From Dehalococcoidales bacterium (GTDB lineage: Bacteria; Chloroflexota; Dehalococcoidia; Dehalococcoidales; RBG-16-60-22), in the NCBI GenBank assembly GCA_028712355.1, contig JAQTQH010000001.1, positions 73,864 to 111,215 on the forward strand: 37,352 nucleotides of DNA, given 5' to 3'. This document shows, in pieces, positions 22,464-29,607 of this stretch (its first letter is position 1; each line of letters begins with the position of its first letter). Under the pieces are notes generated by a model, which ran no database searches, had not been told where the DNA came from, and saw only the letters and a program-made list of their open reading frames with translations. The translations under genes and the position numbers were made by a program.

Positions 22464-23396
22464 TTACTTCGGCTTCTTTATCTTGAATGAGAAGAGCGGC
22501 TCATTGTCCTTGATGACGCGGGTCTGTGCCTGCATCGCCTCACGCAGGTACCTGGGCAGCGAGAAAATCCCCTGGTGCGTAGTCCCGTCATAAAAGCGCA
22601 GCCCGGTGATACCCCGTTCCGCGATACGATGGTCAATTTCCTCTTTGGAAAGCTGTGCCGGACTGAGCTTCATCGAGGCAGTCGTCAGGCCCCAGGGACC
22701 ACCGTAGCCGGGCACCGCGACGACGTAGGGGCAAACACTGGCAAAGGCGCTGCGCAGAGTATTGGCGACCGAGGTGAAATTGAGCAGCTCGGTAAGCATC
22801 GCCGAGCCGGACTGCACACTGATGATGCCGTTCGCGGTAAGTTTGCCCAGCAGCATCCGGTAGAACTCCTGCGTATAGAGCAAATAAGCGGGGCCCTCAT
22901 CCAGCGGGTCGGGCAGGTCGATGATGATGACATCGTATTTTCTTGTGCTTTTCTCCAGAAAGGCGCGGGCGTCCTCGTGATAGACTTCCGTGCGGGGGTC
23001 TTCAAAAGCGCCGGCGGCGTGCTCCGGCAGGTACTTCTTGCTGAGGGCGACCACCTCTTCATCGATATCCACCATTACCGCTTTCTTGACGGTGCGGTAT
23101 TTCAAGACCTCGCGCAGGATAGCGCCTTCGCCGCCGCCGACGACAAAGACCGCCTCCGGTTTGGGGTGGGCGAGCATGGGCGGGTGCACCAACCCCTCGT
23201 GGTAGATGAATTCGTCCGCTTCGCTCGACTGGATTTTGTTATCCAGCACGAGGGTTTTGCCGTAATTCGGGCTGTGTAAAATCTGGACGCTCTGGTACTT
23301 CGTACGTCCCGAATAGAGCACCTCATCATAGCGATGCAACTGGGCGAAATTCAGGCTTATTCTATCCTGGAACCATTTTTCCTGTTCGTTAGACAT
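22464..23396 (-). CDS. speE: Spermidine synthase (polyamine aminopropyltransferase)
   Basis: SpeE transfers an aminopropyl group from decarboxylated SAM to putrescine or a related amine. The 310-residue protein has the substrate-binding opening LDNKIQSSEADEFIYHEGLVHPP, then the SAM-binding loop GGGEGAILREVLKY and VDIDEEV, and the catalytic DLPDPLDEGPAYLLYTQEFY. Its C-terminus is longer than the E. coli protein. AAGGAT precedes the ATG. speD lies 88 bp upstream in the same direction and supplies its co-substrate, so this is a two-gene polyamine unit. Which amine is used cannot be told. Confidence 0.95.
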   Translation of the reverse strand: MSNEQEKWFQDRISLNFAQLHRYDEVLYSGRTKYQSVQILHSPNYGKTLVLDNKIQSSEADEFIYHEGLVHPPMLAHPKPEAVFVVGGGEGAILREVLKYRTVKKAVMVDIDEEVVALSKKYLPEHAAGAFEDPRTEVYHEDARAFLEKSTRKYDVIIIDLPDPLDEGPAYLLYTQEFYRMLLGKLTANGIISVQSGSAMLTELLNFTSVANTLRSAFASVCPYVVAVPGYGGPWGLTTASMKLSPAQLSKEEIDHRIAERGITGLRFYDGTTHQGIFSLPRYLREAMQAQTRVIKDNEPLFSFKIKKPK

Positions 23397-23484
23397 GCTT
23401 ATTTATCCTTTCGATATATAAATGGGGAACACCAAATTAAAGCGGGCAAGAAGCATGACCGCGCCGGGGAAACGATAATTCTGG

Positions 23485-23856
23485 CTACCTGCTGCAAACG
23501 GGAGAGTTAAGCAGAATCCCTCTCTGGACTTCGATGATTGAGTGGTTTTTCGCGCCGAGTCTTTCTATCATGACTTCCACCGCCTTCTCAGGCTGGACAG
23601 ATTTCCCGCAGGTAAAAACATCGACAGCGGCATAGTCATACTCCGGCCAGGTATGGATGGACATGTGAGATTCGGCAATAATGACGACTCCGCTGACGCC
23701 CTGGGGATTGAAGGAGTGGAATGATTCGCCCATGACGGTCGCGCCGGACTCTTTCGCTGCCGCCAACAGGGCTTCTCTGAGAAAGCCCAAGTCATTCAAG
23801 ACACCACTTTTGCAGTTTTTCAACTCCAACAGTAAATGTCTACCTAATGCATTCAA
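23485..23856 (-). CDS. speD: S-adenosylmethionine decarboxylase proenzyme, prokaryotic class 1B type
   Basis: SpeD makes decarboxylated SAM, the aminopropyl donor for SpeE. The 123-residue proenzyme has the small archaeal/Gram-positive form. The self-cleavage site is at Glu62-Ser63 in IIAESHMSIHTWPE; Ser63 becomes the pyruvoyl cofactor. Other catalytic-site residues follow in YDYAAVDVFTCG, including the conserved Cys. The length and motif order are complete. An AGGAGG-like site lies 13 bases ahead of the ATG, and a promoter with a leader of about 50 nt precedes it. It forms an operon with speE. Confidence 0.96.
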   Translation of the reverse strand: MNALGRHLLLELKNCKSGVLNDLGFLREALLAAAKESGATVMGESFHSFNPQGVSGVVIIAESHMSIHTWPEYDYAAVDVFTCGKSVQPEKAVEVMIERLGAKNHSIIEVQRGILLNSPVCSR

Positions 23857-23915
23857 CCACCTGCCCTCCTTTTTAGGTGATGGCTGTACCGTACTGCACC
23901 CAGCACAAATTTAAT

Positions 23916-23943
23916 TTTATAATAATACGGCATCTTTAATCAA
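23916..23943 (-). promoter_or_regulatory. Promoter of speD-speE
   Basis: Minus strand: -35 TTGATT (23943-23938), 16-nt spacer, -10 TATAAA (23921-23916). The leader contains a GGTG...CACC pair around a GTACGGTAC core that may fold, but I see no known riboswitch. Confidence 0.6.
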
Positions 23944-23967
23944 TATATATATATTTTCCGCCAAAGG

Positions 23968-23986
23968 AAAAGCCCCCGGCGGGGGC
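23968..23986 (-). terminator. Intrinsic terminator of the prfA-prmC-DRTGG operon
   Basis: Minus strand: GCCCCC and GGGGGC pair around a three-base loop (23986-23972), followed by TTTTCCTTT. It is placed about 40 bp after the last gene of the operon. Confidence 0.8.
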
Positions 23987-24023
23987 CCCTCTGTTTTCGT
24001 ATTAAATTGAGGCAGGTCCTCCA

Positions 24024-24857
24024 TTAACCGACCGCCCATTCGTCAATTATTTTAACATTCAGATATTGCTGGATCAACGCTGCTACCCGGTCGATTTTGC
24101 CGGCCGGATGAAACCTGGCTTTGTCCAGCATATCTTCGATAGCATTAATAATTTCTTCGGTACCCTTCTCGGAAGCGATGACCGGGACGCCTTTGCGGTT
24201 TGCCTTTATCATGACGTTAGAGATGGGGGGGGTCCTGCTCCCGCTGAGAACCAGACACCTCATCGATGTCTCCAGCGCCGCCAGCTGCATGTCCGCACGG
24301 TCGTTGCGGAGGACCGCCGCCTTGTTCTCTTTACGCCCGAAATAATCCGGCCCGGAATCCACCACCAGCGCGCCCAGCATGATATTCTCAATCAGAGCAT
24401 CCGTCTTTTCAGCAGCATTAAGTACGCTGCCTCCGATACCCTGCGCCACCTCGCCGGCGGTAAGAGCCGCCACAGCCCGGTCTTCCGGGAGCGCCCCTAA
24501 AAATTTGATGCCTGCCTTTTCACAAAAGACGGCGGCTTCCTCACGGGCGCGATTGAGCTGGCTCAACGGCACTTTATTGATAACCAGTCCTGCCGGATTA
24601 TCTTGAAAACCGTTGAGGCTCGCGGCCGGTTTGAGCGCCGGTCTACCCGCATAAGGAGCTACGATGATTACCTTTGCTTTTGCATCAAGGGCAGCATCAT
24701 AGACGGCTTTGCTGGGAGCGTCTTCCGGGGTCGCACCCAGGGTCCTTTCTTCGATAGTAACGCTCTTGCCCTGCGACTCGAAGCGCTTGCCCAGGCCGGC
24801 ACCAATGGCAGTTTTACCGGCACCTGCTTCAGCGGAGACAATCAATAGAGCGATCAA
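24024..24857 (-). CDS. P-loop (BioD-like) plus DRTGG domain protein
   Basis: The 277-residue protein has a P-loop NTPase N-terminus (SAEAGAGKTAIGAGLG, residues 8-23) of the dethiobiotin synthetase/CobQ-like type. Past residue about 185 it has a DRTGG-domain pattern (RADMQLAALETSMRCLVLSG, then VPVIASEKGTEEIINAIEDML). The same pair of domains forms the N-terminal half of some phosphate acetyltransferases; the catalytic acetyltransferase half is absent, so this is probably a stand-alone regulatory or nucleotide-binding protein. It starts at TTG 24857, 40 bp after prmC, and is last in the prfA operon. Its function is unknown. Confidence 0.8.
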   Translation of the reverse strand: MIALLIVSAEAGAGKTAIGAGLGKRFESQGKSVTIEERTLGATPEDAPSKAVYDAALDAKAKVIIVAPYAGRPALKPAASLNGFQDNPAGLVINKVPLSQLNRAREEAAVFCEKAGIKFLGALPEDRAVAALTAGEVAQGIGGSVLNAAEKTDALIENIMLGALVVDSGPDYFGRKENKAAVLRNDRADMQLAALETSMRCLVLSGSRTPPISNVMIKANRKGVPVIASEKGTEEIINAIEDMLDKARFHPAGKIDRVAALIQQYLNVKIIDEWAVG

Positions 24858-24897
24858 ACACTACCCCCTGCTGAGGAATTAAGTCTATTATAAACCC

Positions 24898-25740
24898 TCA
24901 TAAGTCTTTGGTAAAGAGACGCATATTCACTACCCTCTCAATGCCGGCCAAATCGCGAAAGACTTTAACCTGCGCCTGCGGATAAAGGCTCTTTAATAGC
25001 GCGACGACATTTTGCGCCTGTCCCATGCCTACTTCCAGCAGCAGGCAGCCCTCTGGGCTTAGCTTCTCCCCCACCTGATGGCAAAGCGCAGTTATCTTGT
25101 CCAGCCCTTCGCTCCCGCCATCCAGAGCGATGCGCGGCTCGGCGGAAAGCCGGGGTAACTCGGACTTCCGGACATAAGGCAGGTTCGCCACGATAAGGTC
25201 AACGAGGCTGGACAGGGGATCGAGCAGGTCGCCCAGAAGCAAGACCATGCGCTCTATGACGCCGTGTTCGCGCCGGTTACGTCCGGCTACTTCCAGCGCC
25301 GCCGCCGAGGCATCGGTGGCATAGACCGTTACGCCAGGCAATTCCTTCGCCAGGGTGACGGCAATCGCGCCGCTGCCGGTGCCGATATCGGCAATAGTAG
25401 TGAAAGCTTGGCGGCGCACCAGCTCAATTGCCTTTTCCACAAGCAGTTCGGTCTCGGGACGCGGGATAAGCACCCGTGAATCGACGTAAAAATCGCGCCC
25501 GTAGAACTCGCGCCGCCCCGTGAGATAAGCGGATGGCTCGCCCCGGATACGGCGCTGAACCAGTTGCCGGTAGATGTGGATTTGCTCTGCGGTTAGCTCG
25601 CGGTCAAAGTCTAAATACAGCTCTACCGGATTTATGCCAAGAACATGTCTCAGGAGCAGGTTGCTTTCCAGTACGGCTTCTTCAATACGGGCGGTAGTAA
25701 GGGCTTCCCGGGCTTGCGCCAGGGCTTCCTTTACTTTCAC
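24898..25740 (-). CDS. prmC: Peptide chain release factor glutamine methyltransferase
   Basis: PrmC methylates the Gln of the GGQ motif in release factors. The 280-residue protein has the N-terminal helical domain ([15 protein letters not shown]), the SAM loop DIGTGSG at residues 118-124, and the catalytic NPPY motif in the form NLPY at 186-189. The Pro-to-Leu change is a departure from E. coli PrmC; the fold around it is otherwise complete. Its ATG overlaps the prfA stop by 4 bp, the classic arrangement with its substrate gene. Confidence 0.95.
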   Translation of the reverse strand: MKVKEALAQAREALTTARIEEAVLESNLLLRHVLGINPVELYLDFDRELTAEQIHIYRQLVQRRIRGEPSAYLTGRREFYGRDFYVDSRVLIPRPETELLVEKAIELVRRQAFTTIADIGTGSGAIAVTLAKELPGVTVYATDASAAALEVAGRNRREHGVIERMVLLLGDLLDPLSSLVDLIVANLPYVRKSELPRLSAEPRIALDGGSEGLDKITALCHQVGEKLSPEGCLLLEVGMGQAQNVVALLKSLYPQAQVKVFRDLAGIERVVNMRLFTKDL

Positions 25741-26816
25741 ACCAGCTGCGCCTCAAGCTGCTTGGCCTGATCGCTGGTCGCGAGGGCGTCAATCAGCTCA
25801 TCGAGGTCGCCCGCCATGATACGAGGCAGGTTGTGAAGGCTTAAGCCTATGCGGTGGTCGGAAAGGCGGTCCTGGGGGAAATTGTAGGTGCGTATCTTTT
25901 CGGCGCGTTCCCCGGAGCCCACCTGGGCACGGCGGTCTTCCGTGACTTTCTCACCCTGCTCGCGCTGCTGCAAGTCGAGCAGGCGGGCGCGCAGTATCGC
26001 GAAAGCCTTGACCTTGTTCTGGAGCTGCGACCGTTCGTCCTGACAGGCGACGACCAGCCCCGTGGGCAGATGAGTGATGCGCACCGCGCTGGCGACCTTG
26101 TTAACATTTTGCCCGCCGGCACCGCTGCTGTGATAGATATCAATCCTGAGGTCCTTGGGGTTGATGGACACATCGACCTCTTCCGCCTCCGGAAGGACGG
26201 CTACGGTAGCCGTGGACGTATGGAGGCGCCCCGAGGCTTCGGTGACCGGGACACGCTGCACGCGGTGGACACCTCTTTCGTACTTGAAGCGGCTGAAGGC
26301 GCCCTTACCCTTCACTTCAAAAATGATTTCCTTGAAGCCCCCGGCGCTGCCTTCACTGGTGCTGAGGATATCCATTTTCCAGCCTCTGCTCTGGGCATAG
26401 CGGCTGTACATGCGGAAGAGGTCGGCGGCGAAGAGCGCCGCTTCATCACCCCCCGTCCCCGCCCGGATTTCCATGATGATGTCCTTTTCATCATTAGGGT
26501 CTTTGGGTAAAAGAGCCACCTTGATTTTCTGACGCAATTCTTCAATGCGCGCGGTCAGACTCTTGATTTCTTCCTCGGCGAGGGCGCGCATATCACTGTC
26601 CAGGCTGCTGTCCAGCATGGACCTGGTGTCTTCCAGAGATTTGGCGGCAGAGCGGTATTCACGGTTGAGGCGTACCAGCTCTTCAATACCGGCGCGTTCC
26701 CGGGCGAGGGTTTGCAGGCGCTTGATATCCGTAGAGACCTCGGGCTGCGCCATCTCCCGGTCAATCTGTTCGTAACGCTGTTCAATTTTCCCCAGGTGTT
26801 CCCACATCTCCGGCAT
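25737..26816 (-). CDS. prfA: Peptide chain release factor 1
   Basis: RF1 reads UAA and UAG. The 359-residue protein has the acidic [13 protein letters not shown] segment, the tripeptide discriminator PVT (residues 190-192, in [14 protein letters not shown]), which marks RF1 rather than RF2, and GGQ at 234-236 ([10 protein letters not shown]). The length is normal. Because selD here reads UGA as Sec, a separate RF2 must compete at UGA; it is not in the window. No Shine-Dalgarno site stands before ATG 26816, and the promoter -10 ends only about ten bases upstream, so the mRNA is probably leaderless. First gene of the operon with prmC. Confidence 0.97.
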   Translation of the reverse strand: MPEMWEHLGKIEQRYEQIDREMAQPEVSTDIKRLQTLARERAGIEELVRLNREYRSAAKSLEDTRSMLDSSLDSDMRALAEEEIKSLTARIEELRQKIKVALLPKDPNDEKDIIMEIRAGTGGDEAALFAADLFRMYSRYAQSRGWKMDILSTSEGSAGGFKEIIFEVKGKGAFSRFKYERGVHRVQRVPVTEASGRLHTSTATVAVLPEAEEVDVSINPKDLRIDIYHSSGAGGQNVNKVASAVRITHLPTGLVVACQDERSQLQNKVKAFAILRARLLDLQQREQGEKVTEDRRAQVGSGERAEKIRTYNFPQDRLSDHRIGLSLHNLPRIMAGDLDELIDALATSDQAKQLEAQLV

Positions 26817-26825
26817 GATACTGAT

Positions 26826-26854
26826 ATTATATAACAGCCTGGAGATACACTCAA
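26826..26854 (-). promoter_or_regulatory. Promoter of prfA operon, near-leaderless
   Basis: Minus strand: -35 TTGAGT (26854-26849), 17-nt spacer, perfect -10 TATAAT (26831-26826). Transcription would begin about 26819, giving a 5' leader of only a few bases. Confidence 0.7.
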
Positions 26855-26887
26855 AGAAGTTGCCTTTTATTTAATCGTGGTTGTAGC

Positions 26888-27060
26888 ATCATTGCGAGAC
26901 CATCCTGCAAAGGAAGAAGGCAAAGCAATCTCTTGTGTTTATCATTCCCGCTTAGCGGGAATCCGGCAAAGGCGGGGCACGCGGGATTCTCGGGCTTGGC
27001 CCGAGAATGACAATGAGATTGTTGGGATTGCTACGCCGTTCTGACTCCCCGCAATGAGAC
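26888..27060 (+). repeat. TGTCATTGCGAG-type repeat interrupted by another palindromic repeat, copy 4
   Basis: The outer arms ATCATTGCGAGACCATCC (left) and CCCCGCAATGAGAC (right) belong to the same family as 7094. Between about 26940 and 27012 lies a second element made of two hairpins, TCCCGCTTAGCGGGA and TTCTCGGGC...GCCCGAGAA, with ATCATTCCC at one end and GAATGACA at the other. Nothing else is evident in this 300-bp gap apart from the flanking promoters. Confidence 0.65.
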
Positions 27061-27085
27061 TGCTTTGGTTAAAAAAAGATGGCAC

Positions 27086-27115
27086 TTGGCAAAAGGTACG
27101 GTATTAAGCTAGTAT
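27086..27115 (+). promoter_or_regulatory. Promoter of the PAP2-like gene, near-leaderless
   Basis: -35 TTGGCA (27086-27091), 18-nt spacer, -10 TAGTAT (27110-27115). The predicted start of transcription is about 27122, four bases before the ATG at 27126. Confidence 0.5.
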
Positions 27116-27125
27116 GGTATTTGAG

Positions 27126-27770
27126 ATGTCTGAAATTAAACCCGGGGGAACCCCGCAAACGCCGCCCGACCGCCGACAGCGCTTGGCGATTCTGATTTCC
27201 AATATTTTCAGCCCCTTTTTCATCAGCGTTGCCCTGGTCTTCCTGGTCGCACTGCGCTCAACGCGCGACACCATTGACGCGCTCAGGTGGTCCCTGGTGG
27301 CGCTGGCATTGAGTATACTGCCCATTTTTATCACCATCCTGTACCTGGTGCGCAGCGAGAGACTGGAAAGCATGTTCATCAACGTCCGGCGCCAGCGGCA
27401 CCGGATTTACCTTCTTTCGGGCTTATGTGCCGCGGCATCCTGCGTCATACTTTTCCTGCTTGAAGCACCGCTGCCCATCGTAGTATCGTTCCTGGCGGCG
27501 CTTACCACCATCCTGGTCTTCGGCGGCATCAACATCTGGTGGAAGATAAGCGTGCACACCGCTTTTGCCGCCTCATCGATAACCGTCCTGATACTGCTTT
27601 ATGGATATATCGCGGCGGTAGCACTGGTGCTGCTGCCGGCAATCGGATGGTCCCGTATAGAACTGGAACACCACTCTCCTTTGCAGGTCGCCGCCGGCGC
27701 CATCCTGGCCGCGGGGATTACCGTCGGCGTATTCTCCCTCTTCGGCATGACCGGCGCGATTACTGCCTGA
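27126..27770 (+). CDS. PAP2-like membrane phosphatase superfamily protein
   Basis: This 214-residue protein has six or so predicted membrane helices. Near the C-terminus KISVHTAFAAS and WSRIELEHHSPLQVAAGAILA follow the spacing of PAP2 motifs (KxxxxxxRP replaced, SxH-like and the SRxxxxxHxxxD motif read as SRIELEHHSPLQ), with the final Asp replaced by Gln. It may therefore be a diverged member with reduced or altered lipid phosphatase activity. I prefer ATG 27126 over 27114 because the latter overlaps the -10 box. There is no Shine-Dalgarno site at either. It stands alone between two repeats. Confidence 0.7.
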   Translation: MSEIKPGGTPQTPPDRRQRLAILISNIFSPFFISVALVFLVALRSTRDTIDALRWSLVALALSILPIFITILYLVRSERLESMFINVRRQRHRIYLLSGLCAAASCVILFLLEAPLPIVVSFLAALTTILVFGGINIWWKISVHTAFAASSITVLILLYGYIAAVALVLLPAIGWSRIELEHHSPLQVAAGAILAAGITVGVFSLFGMTGAITA

Positions 27771-27827
27771 ACCACTTCTGCAAGACAACACGCCAGGCTT
27801 TGCTTTGTATCAAACGTGTCTTATTGT

Positions 27828-27928
27828 TGTCACCCTGAGCGTAGCGAAGGACCTCAGGGTGGTGTGACCAGCGGTTTGCCGCCAGCCCCGCGCCCGGATT
27901 CTTTGCCGTTTCACTCCTCAGAATGACA
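27828..27928 (+). repeat. TGTCACCCTGAGC-type palindromic repeat
   Basis: The left end TGTCACCCTGAGCGTAGCG, with the close hairpin CACCCTGAG...CTCAGGGTG, and the right end CTCAGAATGACA are typical of a second class of short dispersed repeats. It is flanked by TTTGTATCAAA and an inverted TTTGATACAA. The rest of the 260-bp gap holds the pilin terminator. Confidence 0.6.
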
Positions 27929-27950
27929 TTTGATACAACACGAAGACAAC

Positions 27951-27991
27951 AAAAAACCTACCGACAAGAGTGGTCATTCTTGCCGGTAGGT
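27951..27991 (-). terminator. Intrinsic terminator of the pilin gene
   Basis: Minus strand: ACCTACCG/CGGTAGGT (27991-27984 with 27963-27956) plus an inner CAAGA/TCTTG helix, followed by TTTTTT and TGTTG. It stands about 40 bp after the pilin stop. Confidence 0.8.
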
Positions 27992-28033
27992 CCTTTTAGG
28001 AGTCTGCTATATTTTCAGGCAGTCCGGATGAGA

Positions 28034-28417
28034 TTACGGGGGAGTCTGGGTGACCGTACCATCCGTAGTAAAGGCATATTCACAACCGGTCTTGGTGAGG
28101 CCAGCCTCAGTAAGCCCCGAAATGTAATCCGAGAGCGTCAGGGCGCCGGAACTGGCATGAACCGTGCTCAGGTCATTGGTGGCGGCATAGTCGGCATCCA
28201 GCGTGCCGTTGGTGCTGTCCGCCATCATTGCCATGGTGGCGGTGAGGACGTTGTGCAGCTCGGTCTCGTAAGACTGCTGCGTACCCTCGCCGATGAATTT
28301 ACCGACGTTAGGTACAGCGACGGCGGCCAGAACGCCGAGAATAGCGACGACCACCAGAAGTTCGATCAGGGTGAAACCCTTCTCGCCGTGACGGAACTGC
28401 CTCAAGATTTTCTTCAT
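28034..28417 (-). CDS. Type IV pilin-like prepilin
   Basis: This 127-residue protein has a class III signal: a basic leader of 14 residues ending GEKG, cleavage before Phe15, and FTLIELLVVVAILGVLAAVAVPNVGKF, with Glu at position +5 of the mature protein. The hydrophobic helix is followed by a short globular region with few Cys, typical of a minor or small major pilin. The ATG at 28417 has GGAGG upstream; the longer frame to 28495 is untranslated leader. It diverges from the prepilin peptidase gene 158 bp away. No other assembly genes (pilB, pilC, pilQ) are visible. Confidence 0.92.
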   Translation of the reverse strand: MKKILRQFRHGEKGFTLIELLVVVAILGVLAAVAVPNVGKFIGEGTQQSYETELHNVLTATMAMMADSTNGTLDADYAATNDLSTVHASSGALTLSDYISGLTEAGLTKTGCEYAFTTDGTVTQTPP

Positions 28418-28511
28418 AACAATTACCTCCGAATTTGTTTCGTTCACTTTCCAGCTTAGCATAACCGCGCTTAACTTCAATGAGTTATTAGTCATCCCCT
28501 GCCATAGTAAG

Positions 28512-28551
28512 AAAGTCCTGAGTGCCAGCCCTGAACAGTTGACGGGCGGCT
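28512..28551 (+). repeat. Intergenic motif shared with the GH3 leader (copy A)
   Basis: AAAGTCCTGAGTGC (28512-28525), then CCAGCCCTGAA, an eight-base insert and GGCGGCT (28545-28551). The same order occurs at 29496-29528. It lies between the divergent pilin and prepilin peptidase genes and overlaps the putative -35 of the latter. Confidence 0.55.
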
Positions 28552-28567
28552 AAAAAGACGTCAAAAT
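28539..28567 (+). promoter_or_regulatory. Putative near-leaderless promoter of the prepilin peptidase gene
   Basis: -35 TTGACG (28539-28544), 17-nt spacer, -10 CAAAAT (28562-28567). The -10 matches four of six consensus bases; the start codon is nine bases away and lacks a Shine-Dalgarno site. Confidence 0.4.
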
Positions 28568-28575
28568 GTATTGAA

Positions 28576-29373
28576 ATGGAAATCTACCGGCTAATCATCG
28601 CCGCCCTGTTCGGCGCCGCCATCGGCAGCTTTCTCAATGTCTGCATCGACCGCTTGCCGGCCGGCAAGTCTCTGGCTTTCCCCCCTTCCGCCTGCGATTC
28701 CTGCGGACACCGCCTCTCTCCCCCGGACCTGGTCCCCATTTTCAGCTACATATTACTAAGAGGGCGCTGCCGCTACTGCCGCCAGCATATCCCCCTCCGC
28801 GTTTTAGTTGTCGAGCTGCTCAGCGCCTTGCTGTTTGCCCTTACTTTCTATCTCTTCGGCTGGAGCGCGCGGACTGCCGTGATACTGCTTTACAACAGCA
28901 TCTTCGTGGTTATCCTTTTTATTGATATGGAACACCAGCTCATCCTCAACAAGGTAGTCTATCCGGCTGCCATCGCGGCTCTGCTCATCCTGGCGCTGGA
29001 TTCACTCTTCCCGCAGGCGGGTTTTTACCGGACGGTCCTCTTGTTGCCCCGGCTTTCCATCCTGAGCGGCATCATCGGCGCTGCCGCCGGATTTATCTTC
29101 TTCCTAGTCATCTATCTCCTCTATCCCCGGGGCATGGGCGAGGGAGATGTCAAGCTGGCGGGCCTCATCGGGTTGATGACCGGCTTTCCGATGGCTGCGG
29201 TCGCTTTGTTCGTGGGGATAGTCGCCGGCGGAGTAGTGGCGGTCATACTCCTTGTCTTTCGCAAAGCCGGGCGCAAGCAGCTAATGCCCTATGGCTCATT
29301 CTTATCATTCGGCGCCATCATTACCCTGTTCTGGGGTAATAACCTGCTCATCTGGTATCTGGGGCTCTTCTAG
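28576..29373 (+). CDS. pilD: Type IV prepilin peptidase/N-methyltransferase
   Basis: The bifunctional membrane protease cuts the leader of type IV prepilins and methylates the new N-terminal Phe. The protein is 265 residues with six to eight membrane helices. The cytoplasmic loop holds two Cys pairs (CDSC at 40-43, CRYC at 65-68) that bind zinc. The two aspartate-protease motifs are DMEHQLILN (about 116) and GEGDVKLAGLIG (GxGD at about 188-191). FGAAIGSFLNVCIDRLP at the N-terminus is diagnostic. The divergent pilin next door is a likely substrate. No Shine-Dalgarno site precedes the ATG. Confidence 0.95.
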   Translation: MEIYRLIIAALFGAAIGSFLNVCIDRLPAGKSLAFPPSACDSCGHRLSPPDLVPIFSYILLRGRCRYCRQHIPLRVLVVELLSALLFALTFYLFGWSARTAVILLYNSIFVVILFIDMEHQLILNKVVYPAAIAALLILALDSLFPQAGFYRTVLLLPRLSILSGIIGAAAGFIFFLVIYLLYPRGMGEGDVKLAGLIGLMTGFPMAAVALFVGIVAGGVVAVILLVFRKAGRKQLMPYGSFLSFGAIITLFWGNNLLIWYLGLF

Positions 29374-29434
29374 ACACATCCCGCCCGATTAATCCCGCGC
29401 CATCTGCTTTTCATTTCGCTAATTGTCCGCGATG

Positions 29435-29463
29435 TTGACTTATGGGCTATCAGATAGTACAAT
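29435..29463 (+). promoter_or_regulatory. Promoter of the GH3-like gene
   Basis: -35 TTGACT (29435-29440), 17-nt spacer, -10 TACAAT (29458-29463). It predicts an untranslated leader of about 138 nt. Confidence 0.75.
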
Positions 29464-29477
29464 AGTCCTCATACTAA

Positions 29478-29540
29478 ATTGGGGGGTAGCCACCAAAAGT
29501 CCTGAGTGCTAACCCTCAATCGGCGGCTCCGGAACCCAAT
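29478..29540 (+). promoter_or_regulatory. Structured 5' leader of the GH3-like gene containing shared motif (copy B)
   Basis: ATTGGG (29478-29483) can pair with CCCAAT (29535-29540), and AGCCACC (29488-29494) with GGCGGCT (29522-29528, one mismatch). They enclose the motif AAAGTCCTGAGTGC (29496-29509) that also occurs at 28512. The rest of the leader up to 29607 shows no clear terminator. I know of no riboswitch family with this core. Confidence 0.45.
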
Positions 29541-29607
29541 CTTGATGAAGTTGCCGTACCTGCCCCAGACCAGACGCGAGTTTAGAAGACTATTGCGGAG
29601 GTGCCAT

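Noticed and set aside
24024-24857. Phosphate acetyltransferase
   Set aside because: Only the P-loop and DRTGG halves are present; the catalytic acetyl/butyryl transferase domain is absent.
28018-28032. AGTCCGGATGAGA, which recalls the end of FMN riboswitches
   Set aside because: The other conserved parts of an FMN riboswitch are missing and it lies at the end of the pilin gene between convergent features.
29470-29607. Known riboswitch in the GH3 leader (cobalamin, c-di-GMP, THF, FMN, Moco considered)
   Set aside because: None of the conserved cores could be found; reported only as an unassigned structured leader.
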